DNA of 64,000 bases, taken from assembly GCF_026723825.1 (NCBI RefSeq), contig NZ_CP113519.1, positions 3,906,001 to 3,970,000 of the forward strand, read 5' to 3'. This DNA comes from Pseudomonas sp. GOM7 (GTDB lineage: Bacteria; Pseudomonadota; Gammaproteobacteria; Pseudomonadales; Pseudomonadaceae). The notes beneath the pieces were generated by a model that saw only the letters and a program-made list of their open reading frames with translations, had not been told where the DNA came from and searched no databases. Position numbers and translations under genes: made by a program. This document shows, in pieces, positions 35,103 through 44,497 of the stretch (position 1 is its first letter; every line of letters begins with the position of its first letter).

Positions 35103-36222
35103 CGGCCTGTTCCCAGGTGGCCTCGCAGCGGTTACGTCCGCTGCGCTTGGCGTGATACAGGGCCTGATCGGCGCGGTGCAGGGCTTCGTCGAGGTCATCC
35201 CCGGCATTGAGCAGGGTCATGCCCATGGACAGGCTGAGCTCCCCCACCTTGACGCCTACCGGCTCGGCCTTGGAGAAGGCCTCACGCAGGCGCTCGCAGC
35301 AGGCCGAGAACTGGTCGGCGTCGGTATTGGGCAACAACAGCACGAACTCCTCACCGCCATAACGGGCGATCACGTCACCGTCACGCAGGCAGGAGCGCGC
35401 GACCGAAGCGAAGGTCTGCAACACGCGATCTCCAGCGGCATGACCGTATTTGTCATTGATGCGCTTGAAATGATCGAGATCGATCAAGGCCAGACCATGC
35501 TGCCGTTCCACCTGCATATGTTGCAACTCGCGACTGGCCATGCGCAGGAAATGACGGCGATTGAACAAGCCGGTCAACTCATCGGTCGCGACCAGATCCT
35601 CGAGCTGGCGCATCATCCCACGCAAGGTGTCCTGATGCGCCTGCAGGGCGAAACGACGCTGACGCATGCGTTGGCGCATGGCCTGCATGTAACCGGAAAA
35701 CAGGCACAGCCAGACCAGCAATACGAACAGGATCGACACCTGCAGCCAACTCAGCCCCGGATCGCTCAGGCGCATGCGATAGGCCTCGACCAGTACCATC
35801 GTGGCAAACCCCAGGAAGGCGAATACAGCACAGCGCACGAACACGCGCGGCGTTAGCTGGAAGACACCGAACAGCAGGATCAATACGTAGAAGACCAACA
35901 GACTGCCGCGTGCGCTATCGAAGCAGGCCTGCACCAGCGGTTGCCACGCCAGCGCCACCAGCACCTGCGCCTCGGTGAGGCTGGGATCCTCGAAACGCAG
36001 GTTCTGCCCCGAGAGGAACAAGGCCAGGAACACCAACTGACTGGCGAAAACCCCGAGCGTCAACCATGCCGCACTGCTGACGGAGCCCACGAACAGATCG
36101 TTGAGCACAGCGAGCCAGCAAACGAGCGCCATCATCACATAGGTCGTGAATGCCATAGCGAAGCGTTTGAGCAGAAGATTTTGCAGGCTGCTTTGCGTGG
36201 CTCGTCGTCTGGTTGAGCTCAT
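35095..36222 (-). CDS. sadC: SadC-like membrane diguanylate cyclase
   Basis: The 375-residue protein has about six membrane segments between residues 22 and 177, a short linker, and a GGDEF domain with G-G-E-E-F at 289-293 and an I-site R-D-G-D just before it. It should make c-di-GMP at the inner membrane. In P. aeruginosa SadC promotes the switch to surface life and lies, as here, between a ferredoxin-reductase gene and a class I fumarase gene. The symbol rests on that synteny; this protein is shorter than the P. aeruginosa one. Confidence 0.82.
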   Translation of the reverse strand: MSSTRRRATQSSLQNLLLKRFAMAFTTYVMMALVCWLAVLNDLFVGSVSSAAWLTLGVFASQLVFLALFLSGQNLRFEDPSLTEAQVLVALAWQPLVQACFDSARGSLLVFYVLILLFGVFQLTPRVFVRCAVFAFLGFATMVLVEAYRMRLSDPGLSWLQVSILFVLLVWLCLFSGYMQAMRQRMRQRRFALQAHQDTLRGMMRQLEDLVATDELTGLFNRRHFLRMASRELQHMQVERQHGLALIDLDHFKRINDKYGHAAGDRVLQTFASVARSCLRDGDVIARYGGEEFVLLLPNTDADQFSACCERLREAFSKAEPVGVKVGELSLSMGMTLLNAGDDLDEALHRADQALYHAKRSGRNRCEATWEQADA

Positions 36223-36502
36223 GGGCTCCGCCCCATACTGGCATCGTGCCTTACTCTACAGATGTGCCCGACAAAAGCCTAGGGAAGCGATAAGCAGGCG
36301 TTACGATCCCCAGCGGCTGTGCCCGTTACAGCGGGTGCGTTATACTGCCGCGCCTTTTTCGGCCCCACTTCGAGCATCAGGGCGACACGGCGCGACTGCA
36401 GCGTCGGCCCGCCCGGGTAATTGCTGAGGGTGCCCTTTTGCCGTTGCGCCGAGTCACGACTCGGCGCTTGCCTACCGATGTTCCCAGCCAGAGGAGCGCC
36501 CC

Positions 36503-38026
36503 ATGACCGTGATCAAGCAGGACGACCTGATTCAGAGCGTCGCCGACGCCCTGCAGTTCATCTCCTATTACCACCCCGTCGACTTCATCCAGGCCATGCA
36601 CGAGGCCTACCTGAAGGAAGAGTCGCCGGCCGCCAAGGACGCCATGGCGCAGATCCTGATCAACTCGCGCATGTGCGCCACCGGCCACCGCCCGATCTGC
36701 CAGGACACCGGTATCGTCACCGTGTTCGTCAAGGTGGGCATGGACGTGCGCTGGGACGGCGCCACCATGAGCGTCGACGACATGATCAACGAGGGCGTGC
36801 GCCGCGCCTACAACCTGCCGGAAAACGTGCTGCGCGCCTCGATCCTGGCCGACCCGGCAGGCGCGCGCAAGAACACCAAGGACAACACCCCGGCAGTGAT
36901 TCACTACTCCATCGTCCCCGGTGACAAGGTGGAAGTGGACGTTGCAGCCAAAGGCGGCGGCTCCGAGAACAAGTCGAAGATGGCCATGCTCAACCCGTCC
37001 GACTCCATCGTCGACTGGGTGCTCAAGACCGTGCCGACCATGGGCGCCGGCTGGTGCCCGCCGGGCATGCTCGGCATCGGCATCGGCGGCACCGCCGAGA
37101 AGGCTGCGGTGATGGCCAAGGAAGTGCTGATGGAGCACATCGACATCCACGAGCTGAAGGCCCGCGGCCCGCAGAACCGCATCGAGGAACTGCGCCTGGA
37201 GCTGTTCGACAAGGTCAACCAACTGGGCATCGGCGCCCAGGGCCTGGGTGGCCTGACCACCGTGCTCGACGTCAAGATCATGGACTACCCGACCCACGCC
37301 GCCAGCCTGCCTGTGTGCATGATCCCCAACTGCGCCGCCACCCGTCACGCCCACTTCGTGCTCGACGGCTCCGGCCCCGCTTCGCTGGAGGCACCGGATC
37401 TGGACGCCTACCCGGAAATCGTCTGGGAAGCCGGCCCGAGCGCGCGCCGCGTCAACCTCGACAGCATCACCCCGGAAGAGGTGCAGAGCTGGAAGCCGGG
37501 CGAGACCATCCTGCTCAACGGCAAGATGCTCACCGGCCGCGACGCCGCGCACAAGCGCATGGTCGACATGCTGAACAAGGGCGAGCAGTTGCCGGTAGAC
37601 CTGAAAGGTCGCTTCATCTATTACGTCGGCCCGGTCGATCCGGTGGGTGACGAAGTGGTAGGCCCAGCCGGCCCCACCACCGCCACCCGTATGGACAAGT
37701 TCACCCGCCAGATCCTGGAAAGCACCGGCCTGCTGGGCATGATCGGCAAGTCCGAGCGCGGCCCCATCGCCATCGAGGCGATCAAGGACAACAAGGCCGT
37801 GTACCTGATGGCCGTGGGCGGCGCCGCCTATCTGGTGGCCCAGGCGATCAAGGCCTCGAAGACCGTCGCCTTCCCCGAGCTGGGCATGGAGGCAATCTAC
37901 GAGTTCGAGGTCAAGGACATGCCGGTGACCGTCGCGGTCGACACCAACGGAGAGTCGGTGCACAACACCGGCCCGGCGATCTGGAGCAAGAAGATCGCCG
38001 ACAGCCTGGCGGTCGAGATCAAGTAA
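36503..38026 (+). CDS. Class I fumarate hydratase
   Basis: The 507-residue [4Fe-4S] enzyme interconverts fumarate and malate. It has the class I N-terminal domain with C58 and C66 (M-C-A-T-G-H-R-P-I-C-Q-D-T-G). The fumarase C-terminal beta domain has G-R-D-A-A-H-K-R and Y-V-G-P-V. An AGAGGAG ribosome site precedes the ATG. It is divergent from the SadC-like operon across 280 bp that shows a TATACT at 36339-36344 but no clear -35 box. Confidence 0.94.
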   Translation: MTVIKQDDLIQSVADALQFISYYHPVDFIQAMHEAYLKEESPAAKDAMAQILINSRMCATGHRPICQDTGIVTVFVKVGMDVRWDGATMSVDDMINEGVRRAYNLPENVLRASILADPAGARKNTKDNTPAVIHYSIVPGDKVEVDVAAKGGGSENKSKMAMLNPSDSIVDWVLKTVPTMGAGWCPPGMLGIGIGGTAEKAAVMAKEVLMEHIDIHELKARGPQNRIEELRLELFDKVNQLGIGAQGLGGLTTVLDVKIMDYPTHAASLPVCMIPNCAATRHAHFVLDGSGPASLEAPDLDAYPEIVWEAGPSARRVNLDSITPEEVQSWKPGETILLNGKMLTGRDAAHKRMVDMLNKGEQLPVDLKGRFIYYVGPVDPVGDEVVGPAGPTTATRMDKFTRQILESTGLLGMIGKSERGPIAIEAIKDNKAVYLMAVGGAAYLVAQAIKASKTVAFPELGMEAIYEFEVKDMPVTVAVDTNGESVHNTGPAIWSKKIADSLAVEIK

Positions 38027-38045
38027 GCCTCACAGCGCTACCCCA

Positions 38046-38070
38046 CGAACCCGGCCCAGTGCCGGGTTCG
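38046..38070 (+). terminator. Hairpin after fumarase gene
   Basis: CGAACCCGGC-CCAGT-GCCGGGTTCG is a perfect 10-bp stem 19 bp past the stop, followed by a weak T-rich stretch (TCGTTTCT). The following 410 bp up to 38484 hold no gene I can support. Another short hairpin (AGGCCCC/GGGGCCT, 38441-38459) lies just before the next gene. Confidence 0.7.
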
Positions 38071-38483
38071 TCGTTTCTGGCAGGCATGCCCGCCCGTCAT
38101 GCCCGCCCCGCTCCCCGTGACAGCCTGCCACCAAAATGCCATTATCTGCATCTAGAGTGTCCATTACGTGCGATCTCGCTGCATGAGGTCATGGGTTTCA
38201 GCAGTCGAGATCATGAAAACACTGCAGATCACCAGCCGATCTCAGGCCCAGCAAGCCTTTCGCTAGCGTCTCCCCAGGCCATGGGGAGCAAAGATCGAGC
38301 GCCAATCTGCTTCCCTGGAGCGGCTTGCAAGATATCGAGCGCTCCCTGAAAGCCTGCCCATACATCGTTCATCGAGATACCTGCAGGGCAATGGATAGGC
38401 GGTTGTCCTGCCAGCCCTGATCAATCTCTTCGCCCCCAGCAGGCCCCCTGCAGGGGCCTCGAGCGGAACCAAAGAGCATCAGC

Positions 38484-39752
38484 ATGACCCTTGAATTGGC
38501 AGCAACCAATAGAGCCCACAGCCCCGCTCTGCATGCGAGCGGACAGACAGACGAGGCCCTGGCCGGGGGCGTGAGACGCCTGGCGGCATTCGCCGCATTC
38601 GCCGCATTCGCCGCATTCGCGGCCGCTCTGCTGCTCTCGGGCTGCGCCACCAAGCCAGAGGCCGAGACCTCAAACCAGGAGGCCAAGACTGGCCTTGCTC
38701 ACAGCGAATATCAGGCACTGCTGGATCAGCCCTATATCGACCCACTGGCGGACTATCTCGTGCGCTACCGCACTGACCCGAGCCGCGCCGATTACCTCAA
38801 GCTGGTCAGCGCGGAACGGGAAAAGCGTTGCGCAGTGATCGCCAGGCGCTACCAGGGCAGAGCGCTGAACCCGGCCAATCTGAGAAAGCTCAGGAGCGGC
38901 TACGGCATCGCTTGCCCAGCCGTCGTCGCCGACTTTGCCGCACGCCTGCCTGCGCAGGCCGGCAATGTCGAAACACCCAGCCCGCGCACGCCAGCGCCCG
39001 AGGCACCCAAAGCAGCGCCTGCCTCGTCGAAAGAGCTGCAGAACTGCTATTTGCTGTTCTCCATCGCCAACTACCGCGAAGCCGAGCGAGTCTGTCGCGC
39101 CCCGGCCCAGACAGGCGATGCCAGAGCCCAATACAACATGGCCGCCATCGCCCAGGTATTACAGCGCCCCCTGGAGTCGCTCGAATGGACGCGCAAGGCC
39201 GTGGCCCAGGGTTTGCCAGAAGCCGAGCTGCACCTCGGCTTGTTGTATCTGGAAGGCAAGGGCCTGCCCAAGGATGCCGGCCAAGCATTGAAATGGTTTG
39301 AAACCGCAGGCGATCACGGACTGGCCGAAGCGAATTACCGCGCCGGCCTGATGCATTACCGAGGCGATGGAGTTCCGCAAGCCTCCGACAAGGCCAGGCA
39401 ACGCTTCCTGGCAGCCGCACAGGAGGGTAATACCAAGGCTCAGATGCTCCTCGCCGAGCTATACGAGAAGGGCCTAGGCGGTGCTGCCGACGCCGACGCC
39501 GCACGGCGCTGGTTGCGCAAGGCAGCGGAGAATGGTCTGGCGCAGGCGCAAAGCCGCCTGGGAACACTCTACGCCAAAGGTGAAGGCGTGCAGCAAGACG
39601 ACGCGGAAGCCTTCTATTGGCTAAGCCTCGCCACGGCCGGTGGAAACGCTAGCGCGAGGTCGCTACGTGACGATGTCGCCCAGGCCCTCACTCCCGAGCA
39701 ACTCGAAGCCGCCCGTGAGCGCCTGAACCAGAGGCTGGAGCGCCGTCCATGA
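38484..39752 (+). CDS. Sel1-repeat lipoprotein
   Basis: The 422-residue product has a lipoprotein signal ending L-L-L-S-G-C (Cys52 from this start), then a linker and about five Sel1 repeats from residue 200 to 400 (for example A-E-L-H-L-G-L-L-Y-L-E-G-K-G). Sel1 proteins are protein-binding adaptors in signalling. Starting at GTG 38571 gives an ideal 22-residue signal; ATG 38484 adds 29 residues, and neither has a strong ribosome site. The hydrophobic core is encoded by four copies of a 9-bp unit (GCCGCATTC type). The stop overlaps the start of the c-di-GMP gene, so the two are coupled. Confidence 0.82.
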   Translation: MTLELAATNRAHSPALHASGQTDEALAGGVRRLAAFAAFAAFAAFAAALLLSGCATKPEAETSNQEAKTGLAHSEYQALLDQPYIDPLADYLVRYRTDPSRADYLKLVSAEREKRCAVIARRYQGRALNPANLRKLRSGYGIACPAVVADFAARLPAQAGNVETPSPRTPAPEAPKAAPASSKELQNCYLLFSIANYREAERVCRAPAQTGDARAQYNMAAIAQVLQRPLESLEWTRKAVAQGLPEAELHLGLLYLEGKGLPKDAGQALKWFETAGDHGLAEANYRAGLMHYRGDGVPQASDKARQRFLAAAQEGNTKAQMLLAELYEKGLGGAADADAARRWLRKAAENGLAQAQSRLGTLYAKGEGVQQDDAEAFYWLSLATAGGNASARSLRDDVAQALTPEQLEAARERLNQRLERRP

Positions 39753-42187
39753 ACGCCAATCACCTGGCCGGCCTGATGCGCTGGATACGCGTGCCATCAG
39801 CAATTGGCGACCGGGGGGACATGAAGTCCCTGAAAAAGCTGATCATGGCCATCCTGCTGCTGTTGGTGACCCTGTTCATGTCCGGCATGGGCCTGATGTC
39901 CTGGTTGAACCTGAGCTACTCGCAAGAAGCCATGTCAGCCCTGAGGATGCGCCAGATCGAGGATACCTTTCATGCCAACCTCGACCGCATCGACAGCCAG
40001 CACAAACTGCTGGAGATGCATACCAGCGCACTGGCGCGCCTCGGTGAGCTTTTCTATCGCCAGCGGCACAAGGGCGCCAGCAACACGCAGACGTTCGAGC
40101 GCGCCCTGATCGAACGCGTGCGCAACTTTCCCGAAGCCTACGGCGGCGGCATCTGGTTCACACCCTTCACCTATACGCCCAGGCAGCGTGCGTTCGCCCT
40201 GTTCGCCCATTGGGACAAGAATGCCGTCGCCATCGACCCCAGGTACAACGACGAGTCCTCCCCCTACATGGAGCAGGACTGGTACAAAACGGCCCTGCCG
40301 ACCGAACAGGGTGCCTCTTGCCCGCAGAGCTTTCATTGGACACCGGCCTACTACGACCCCATCGCCGAGAATGCCATGCTGGCGGTCACGACCTGCATGT
40401 ATGACGATCAAGGCAAGTTCATCGGCCTCGCCAGCACCACCTGGCGCAACGATGACATCATGCGCCTGGTGCGCTCGGTGGATGTGACGCAGAGCAGCTT
40501 TGCCTTCTTCATCGATGGCAACGATCGCAAACTGTCCAGCCTCACCATGGGCAAGAACGCCGATACCAGCCAGGCGATCATGGACTCGCTGTCCAACGAT
40601 TACTTCTCCTCGCCAGCCGCCGCGCCGGAAATCTCCTCTTCCGGGCGTTTTCGCGTACCGGTGATGGTACACAAGCTATCGATAGAGGGGCGTGACTACA
40701 GGCTGTTCGTTTCCAAGACACGGGCCAACATGACCTTCGGTATCGGCGTGCCGCAAGACGAAATCGACTCCGTGCTAACCCCCATGCGGCAGAGCAATCT
40801 GCGCATCGCCATCGCCACGGGCATCGTGCTGCTCGTGCTGTCGATGGTCATTCTGTACATAGTCGCCACCATCATGCGCCTGCTCCAGGCCCTCTACACC
40901 GATGCACTGACCCAGCTCGAGAATCGCGCGAAACTGTTGCACGACACGCACGTGCCGGGCCGCGAGAGCCTCATTCTGGTCAACATCGACGCCTTCAAGG
41001 AAATCAACGACTTCTACGGTCACCAGTGTGGCGACAACCTGCTGCGCGAACTGGCCGAGGCCCTGAGCGCGTTCGTCGCCCGCGAGTCGGCCTGGTCGGA
41101 CTGCGTGCTCTACAAGATGCCTGCCGACGAGTTCGCCGTGCGCTTCCCTGTCCCCCTGGATCCGGATGATCTGGAGGCACGCATGGCAGCCCTGGCGGCC
41201 TTCGCGGGCACCCAGGTATTTCGTTGGGACGGCCAGGAATTCGGCATTTCAGTGACCCAGGGCGCTGCCACCAGCGCCCGCGGCCCGCACACGGCCAATG
41301 GCGCAGAGCTGCTGTCCTGCGCCAATATCGCGCTCAAGCTCGCCAGGCGCCAGCACAGGCATTTCGGCGTCTATGATCCCGCGCTCAGGGTCAGGGAAGA
41401 ATACGAGCACAATCTGCTCTGGGCCTCCCTGCTCAGAGCCGGGCTGCAGGAAGACCGTGTCGTGCCCTTCTTCCAGCCGATCCTCAACAACCACAGCGGG
41501 AAGGTGGAGAAGTTCGAGTGCCTGGTGCGTCTGATAAACGAGCAGGGCCAAGCGGTGAGCCCGGGCCTGTTCCTGGACATTGCCAAGAAGCTGCGCATCT
41601 ATGGCCAGATTACCCGGATCATGGTGGACAAGAGTTTCGCTCAGTTCCGCGACGAACCCTTCGATTTCTCCCTCAACCTGTCCTATGAAGACCTCACCGA
41701 CCCTGCCACCATCAGTTTCATCAGGACGCGCCTGAAGGAGACCGGCATAGGCCCCCGAGTGATCTTCGAGATTCTCGAATCCGAAGGCATCAAGAACTAT
41801 GACGAGGTCAAGTCCTTCATCGACGATGTGAAAACCTTCGGTGCCAGAGTAGCCATCGACGACTTCGGCGCGGGTTACTCCAACTTCGAGCATTTGCTAC
41901 GCCTGGGCGCCGACATCATCAAGATCGACGGCAGCCTGATCCACAATCTGGACAACGACGCCAACGCCCGCACCATCACCCGCGGCATCGTCCAGTTCGC
42001 CCGCAAGTTGCGCATGCAGATAGTCGCCGAGTTCGTGCATTCACGCTCGGTGCAAGAACGTGTTCTGCACCTGGGCATCGACTACTCTCAGGGCGCCTGG
42101 CTCGGCATGCCTGCCGCACAGCTCTGTGACCGCGTGCCCGAAGCACCTTCTGGTGAGGCGTACAAGCCCGTAGCACCGCAGGACTGA
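39749..42187 (+). CDS. Cache-GGDEF-EAL membrane protein, probable c-di-GMP phosphodiesterase
   Basis: The 812-residue protein has a membrane segment near 32-52, a large periplasmic Cache-type sensor (about 55-340), a second membrane segment near 352-374, a degenerate GGDEF domain reading M-P-A-D-E-F (457-462) and an EAL domain. The EAL catalytic set looks intact: E590 (E-C-L), N-L-S, E-I-L-E-S, I-D-D-F-G, K-I-D, A-E-F and Q-G. It should therefore degrade c-di-GMP with the GGDEF as a regulatory module. Translation is coupled to the Sel1 lipoprotein (ATGA overlap). Confidence 0.88.
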   Translation: MNANHLAGLMRWIRVPSAIGDRGDMKSLKKLIMAILLLLVTLFMSGMGLMSWLNLSYSQEAMSALRMRQIEDTFHANLDRIDSQHKLLEMHTSALARLGELFYRQRHKGASNTQTFERALIERVRNFPEAYGGGIWFTPFTYTPRQRAFALFAHWDKNAVAIDPRYNDESSPYMEQDWYKTALPTEQGASCPQSFHWTPAYYDPIAENAMLAVTTCMYDDQGKFIGLASTTWRNDDIMRLVRSVDVTQSSFAFFIDGNDRKLSSLTMGKNADTSQAIMDSLSNDYFSSPAAAPEISSSGRFRVPVMVHKLSIEGRDYRLFVSKTRANMTFGIGVPQDEIDSVLTPMRQSNLRIAIATGIVLLVLSMVILYIVATIMRLLQALYTDALTQLENRAKLLHDTHVPGRESLILVNIDAFKEINDFYGHQCGDNLLRELAEALSAFVARESAWSDCVLYKMPADEFAVRFPVPLDPDDLEARMAALAAFAGTQVFRWDGQEFGISVTQGAATSARGPHTANGAELLSCANIALKLARRQHRHFGVYDPALRVREEYEHNLLWASLLRAGLQEDRVVPFFQPILNNHSGKVEKFECLVRLINEQGQAVSPGLFLDIAKKLRIYGQITRIMVDKSFAQFRDEPFDFSLNLSYEDLTDPATISFIRTRLKETGIGPRVIFEILESEGIKNYDEVKSFIDDVKTFGARVAIDDFGAGYSNFEHLLRLGADIIKIDGSLIHNLDNDANARTITRGIVQFARKLRMQIVAEFVHSRSVQERVLHLGIDYSQGAWLGMPAAQLCDRVPEAPSGEAYKPVAPQD

Positions 42188-42256
42188 GCCCCCGGCGCAA
42201 GCCTCGGCGCTTCACGAACCCGCTGCAGAGCCGGGCTCGCACCTTTGCAGGGGCAC

Positions 42257-43600
42257 TCAAGGCAATAGCTGTCGACCACGCGCCAGGTAACTGTCCATCT
42301 CTGCCTGCGGCACCATGCTGCCGCCCGTGGCCCAGACCAGATGGGTCGCCCGCGCCAGACGCTGCGGCGTCAGGCCCATGCGCTGGCGATAGCCCTGCTG
42401 CTCGGCCAGAACACGCAACACACCGGGCATGCCGACCAGGGCCGAAGGCTCCAGACGCTGGCCCTCGGTCTGTTCCAGCAACGCCAGATAGCGGAACATC
42501 TGTTCATCACTGACCGTGTAGTAGCCATCGATCAGCCGCTGCATGGCGCGGCCGACGAAGCCGGATGGACGGCCGACCGCCAGACCGTCTGCGGCAGTAC
42601 GGTTGTCGATGCCGAAGTCCTGCACCGCCAGTTCGTCGTGCCGGCCCGTATGCACGCCGAGTAGCATGCAGGGCGAGTGCGTCGGCTCGGCGAACAGGCA
42701 ATGCACTGCATCGCCAAACGCCAGCTTGAGCCCGAAGGCCACACCACCCGGCCCGCCGCCGACGCCACAGGGCAGGTAGACGAACAACGGATGCTCGGCA
42801 TCGACCACGACGCCGGCCGCCGCCAGTTGCTGCTTGAGGCGCTCGCCGGCCACTGCGTAGCCGAGAAACAGGTGCCTGGAGTTCTCGTCATCGACGAAGT
42901 GGCACCGCAAATCAGCCTCGGCCTGGCGCCGTCCCTGCTCCACCGCGACGCTGTAGTCGCTGGCGTACTCGACCACCGTCACGCCATGCTCGCGCAGCTT
43001 GTCCTTCTTCCACTGGCGGGCATCGGCGGACATGTGCACCGTGGCCTGAAAGCCCAGGCGCGCGCTGATGATGCCGATGGACAGGCCAAGATTGCCGGTG
43101 GAACCGACCGCTACCTGATAACCGCCGAAGAAGGCGCGCATCGCGTCGCTGTCGAGGCAGGCATGATCGTCGTCGAGGCTGATCAGCCCGGCCGCCAGCG
43201 CCAGATCCTCGGCATGCTTGAGCACCTCGTAGATACCGCCACGGGCCTTGATCGAACCGGAGATGGGCAGATGGCTGTCGCGCTTGAGCCACAGCGTGCC
43301 GATCTCGCCTTCGGCCTCTTCACACAGCAGCGCCTGCATCTGCGGCAAGGGCAGAATATCCGACTCGATGATGCCGCCACTACCGGCCGTCTGCGGGAAT
43401 ACCCGGGCCAGATAGGGTGCGAAACGTGCCAGCCGGGCGCTGGCCTCGACCACATCGGCCGCGCTCAGGCCGACATCGGCCAGCGCCTCGACCGCAGGCG
43501 CCACGACAGGGTTGAACCAACTGGTTTCGCGCAGGGCGATCAGCTCGTCGAGCAGCGGATATTCCGCACACCAGTCGGCGAGCGGTTTGCCAAGGATCAT
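42257..43600 (-). CDS. dsdA: D-serine ammonia-lyase
   Basis: The 447-residue PLP enzyme converts D-serine to pyruvate and ammonia. The PLP lysine is K118 in S-G-S-I-K-A-R-G-G, the same number as in E. coli DsdA. S-T-G-N-L-G and the glycine-rich C-G-V-G-G-G-P-G-G-V phosphate loop are present. No dsdC regulator or dsdX permease is adjacent. It is convergent with the EAL gene and divergent from the DUF1028 gene. Confidence 0.94.
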   Translation of the reverse strand: MILGKPLADWCAEYPLLDELIALRETSWFNPVVAPAVEALADVGLSAADVVEASARLARFAPYLARVFPQTAGSGGIIESDILPLPQMQALLCEEAEGEIGTLWLKRDSHLPISGSIKARGGIYEVLKHAEDLALAAGLISLDDDHACLDSDAMRAFFGGYQVAVGSTGNLGLSIGIISARLGFQATVHMSADARQWKKDKLREHGVTVVEYASDYSVAVEQGRRQAEADLRCHFVDDENSRHLFLGYAVAGERLKQQLAAAGVVVDAEHPLFVYLPCGVGGGPGGVAFGLKLAFGDAVHCLFAEPTHSPCMLLGVHTGRHDELAVQDFGIDNRTAADGLAVGRPSGFVGRAMQRLIDGYYTVSDEQMFRYLALLEQTEGQRLEPSALVGMPGVLRVLAEQQGYRQRMGLTPQRLARATHLVWATGGSMVPQAEMDSYLARGRQLLP

Positions 43601-43730
43601 GGCGGTACTCCTGATTGCATGCGTTGGACTGCGCGCATTAGACGCTGCCCTGCCTGATCAGGCAAAGCCAACCAAGCGGAACGATACCCGTCCCGGCCTG
43701 GCCTAAGCTGAAAATCGCCGAGGAGCCGTC

Positions 43731-44405
43731 ATGACCTTTTCCCTTATCGCCCGCTGCCCGCGTAGCGGACAATTCGGCGTTGCCGCTGCCACGGCCATGC
43801 CGGCGGTGGGCAAGCTGCTCAGCCATGCCGCTGCCGGCGTGGGCGCGGTGGCGACCCAGGCACAGGTCAATCCCTATCTCGGCCTGGATGGCCTGCAACT
43901 GCTGCGCCAGGGGCTTTCGGCCGCCGAGGCGCTGGCGCGTTTGCACGACACCGATCCCTGCATGGCACTGCGCCAATGTGCGCTGATCGATGCCCGTGGC
44001 GATGCCGTCTGCTGGACGGGTGAGCGCTGCATTCCCTGGGCCGGCTCACTGAGCGGCGAGCAGTTTTCCGTGCAGGGCAATCGCCTGGTCGGGCCGCAGG
44101 TGCTGGATGCCGTGGCCGAGGCCTTTTGCCGCGAAGAGCAGCGCCCGCTGATCGACCGCCTGATCGAGGCGCTGGCCGCTGGCGATCGCTGCGGTGGCGA
44201 TCGTCATGGCGAGTCGTCCGCGGTGATCTACATAGTCGATCAGGAGCAATACCCGCTCTGGGACATCCGCGTCGATCACCACCGCGACCCGCTGGCCGAA
44301 CTGCGCCGCCTGCATGCCGTATTCGCTCGCGAAGTGCTACCGGAGATACTCGCCATGCCCACCCGGCAGAACCCGGCGGGCAAAGCGGCGGAAGAGTCGG
44401 TCTAA
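43731..44405 (+). CDS. DUF1028 family protein (Ntn-hydrolase-like)
   Basis: The 224-residue protein begins M-T-F-S-L-I-A-R-C-P, and has G-V-A-A-A-T-A-M-P-A-V-G and T-Q-A-Q-V-N-P-Y-L-G, the hallmark of DUF1028. Members have an Ntn-hydrolase-like fold and occur near amino-acid and peptide metabolism genes, but no reaction is proven. Its stop codon directly abuts the 92-bp element at 44406. Confidence 0.86.
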   Translation: MTFSLIARCPRSGQFGVAAATAMPAVGKLLSHAAAGVGAVATQAQVNPYLGLDGLQLLRQGLSAAEALARLHDTDPCMALRQCALIDARGDAVCWTGERCIPWAGSLSGEQFSVQGNRLVGPQVLDAVAEAFCREEQRPLIDRLIEALAAGDRCGGDRHGESSAVIYIVDQEQYPLWDIRVDHHRDPLAELRRLHAVFAREVLPEILAMPTRQNPAGKAAEESV

Positions 44406-44497
44406 CAGGCCGTTGAAAAACGTAGGCGACGACTGCATAGATGCAGGAGGTAGAGCGACGCAAGAAGCCAAAGCCGAGGTAGTTTTTCAACAGCCTG
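44406..44497. mobile_element. 92-bp MITE-like element with 16-bp terminal inverted repeats
   Basis: CAGGCCGTTGAAAAAC (44406-44421) and GTTTTTCAACAGCCTG (44482-44497) are inverted repeats with one mismatch. The 48-bp interior (44428-44475), reverse-complemented, matches 14743-14790 in about 45 of 48 bases. There is no coding capacity. It exactly fills the space between two convergent genes, starting on the base after one stop codon and ending on the base before the other, and could serve as a bidirectional terminator. Mobility is inferred from structure and recurrence. Confidence 0.7.

Noticed and set aside
36377..37963. 528-codon open frame antisense to fumarase
   Set aside because: A shadow of the class I fumarase codons; composition rich in His, Val and Gly is typical of opposite-strand artefacts.
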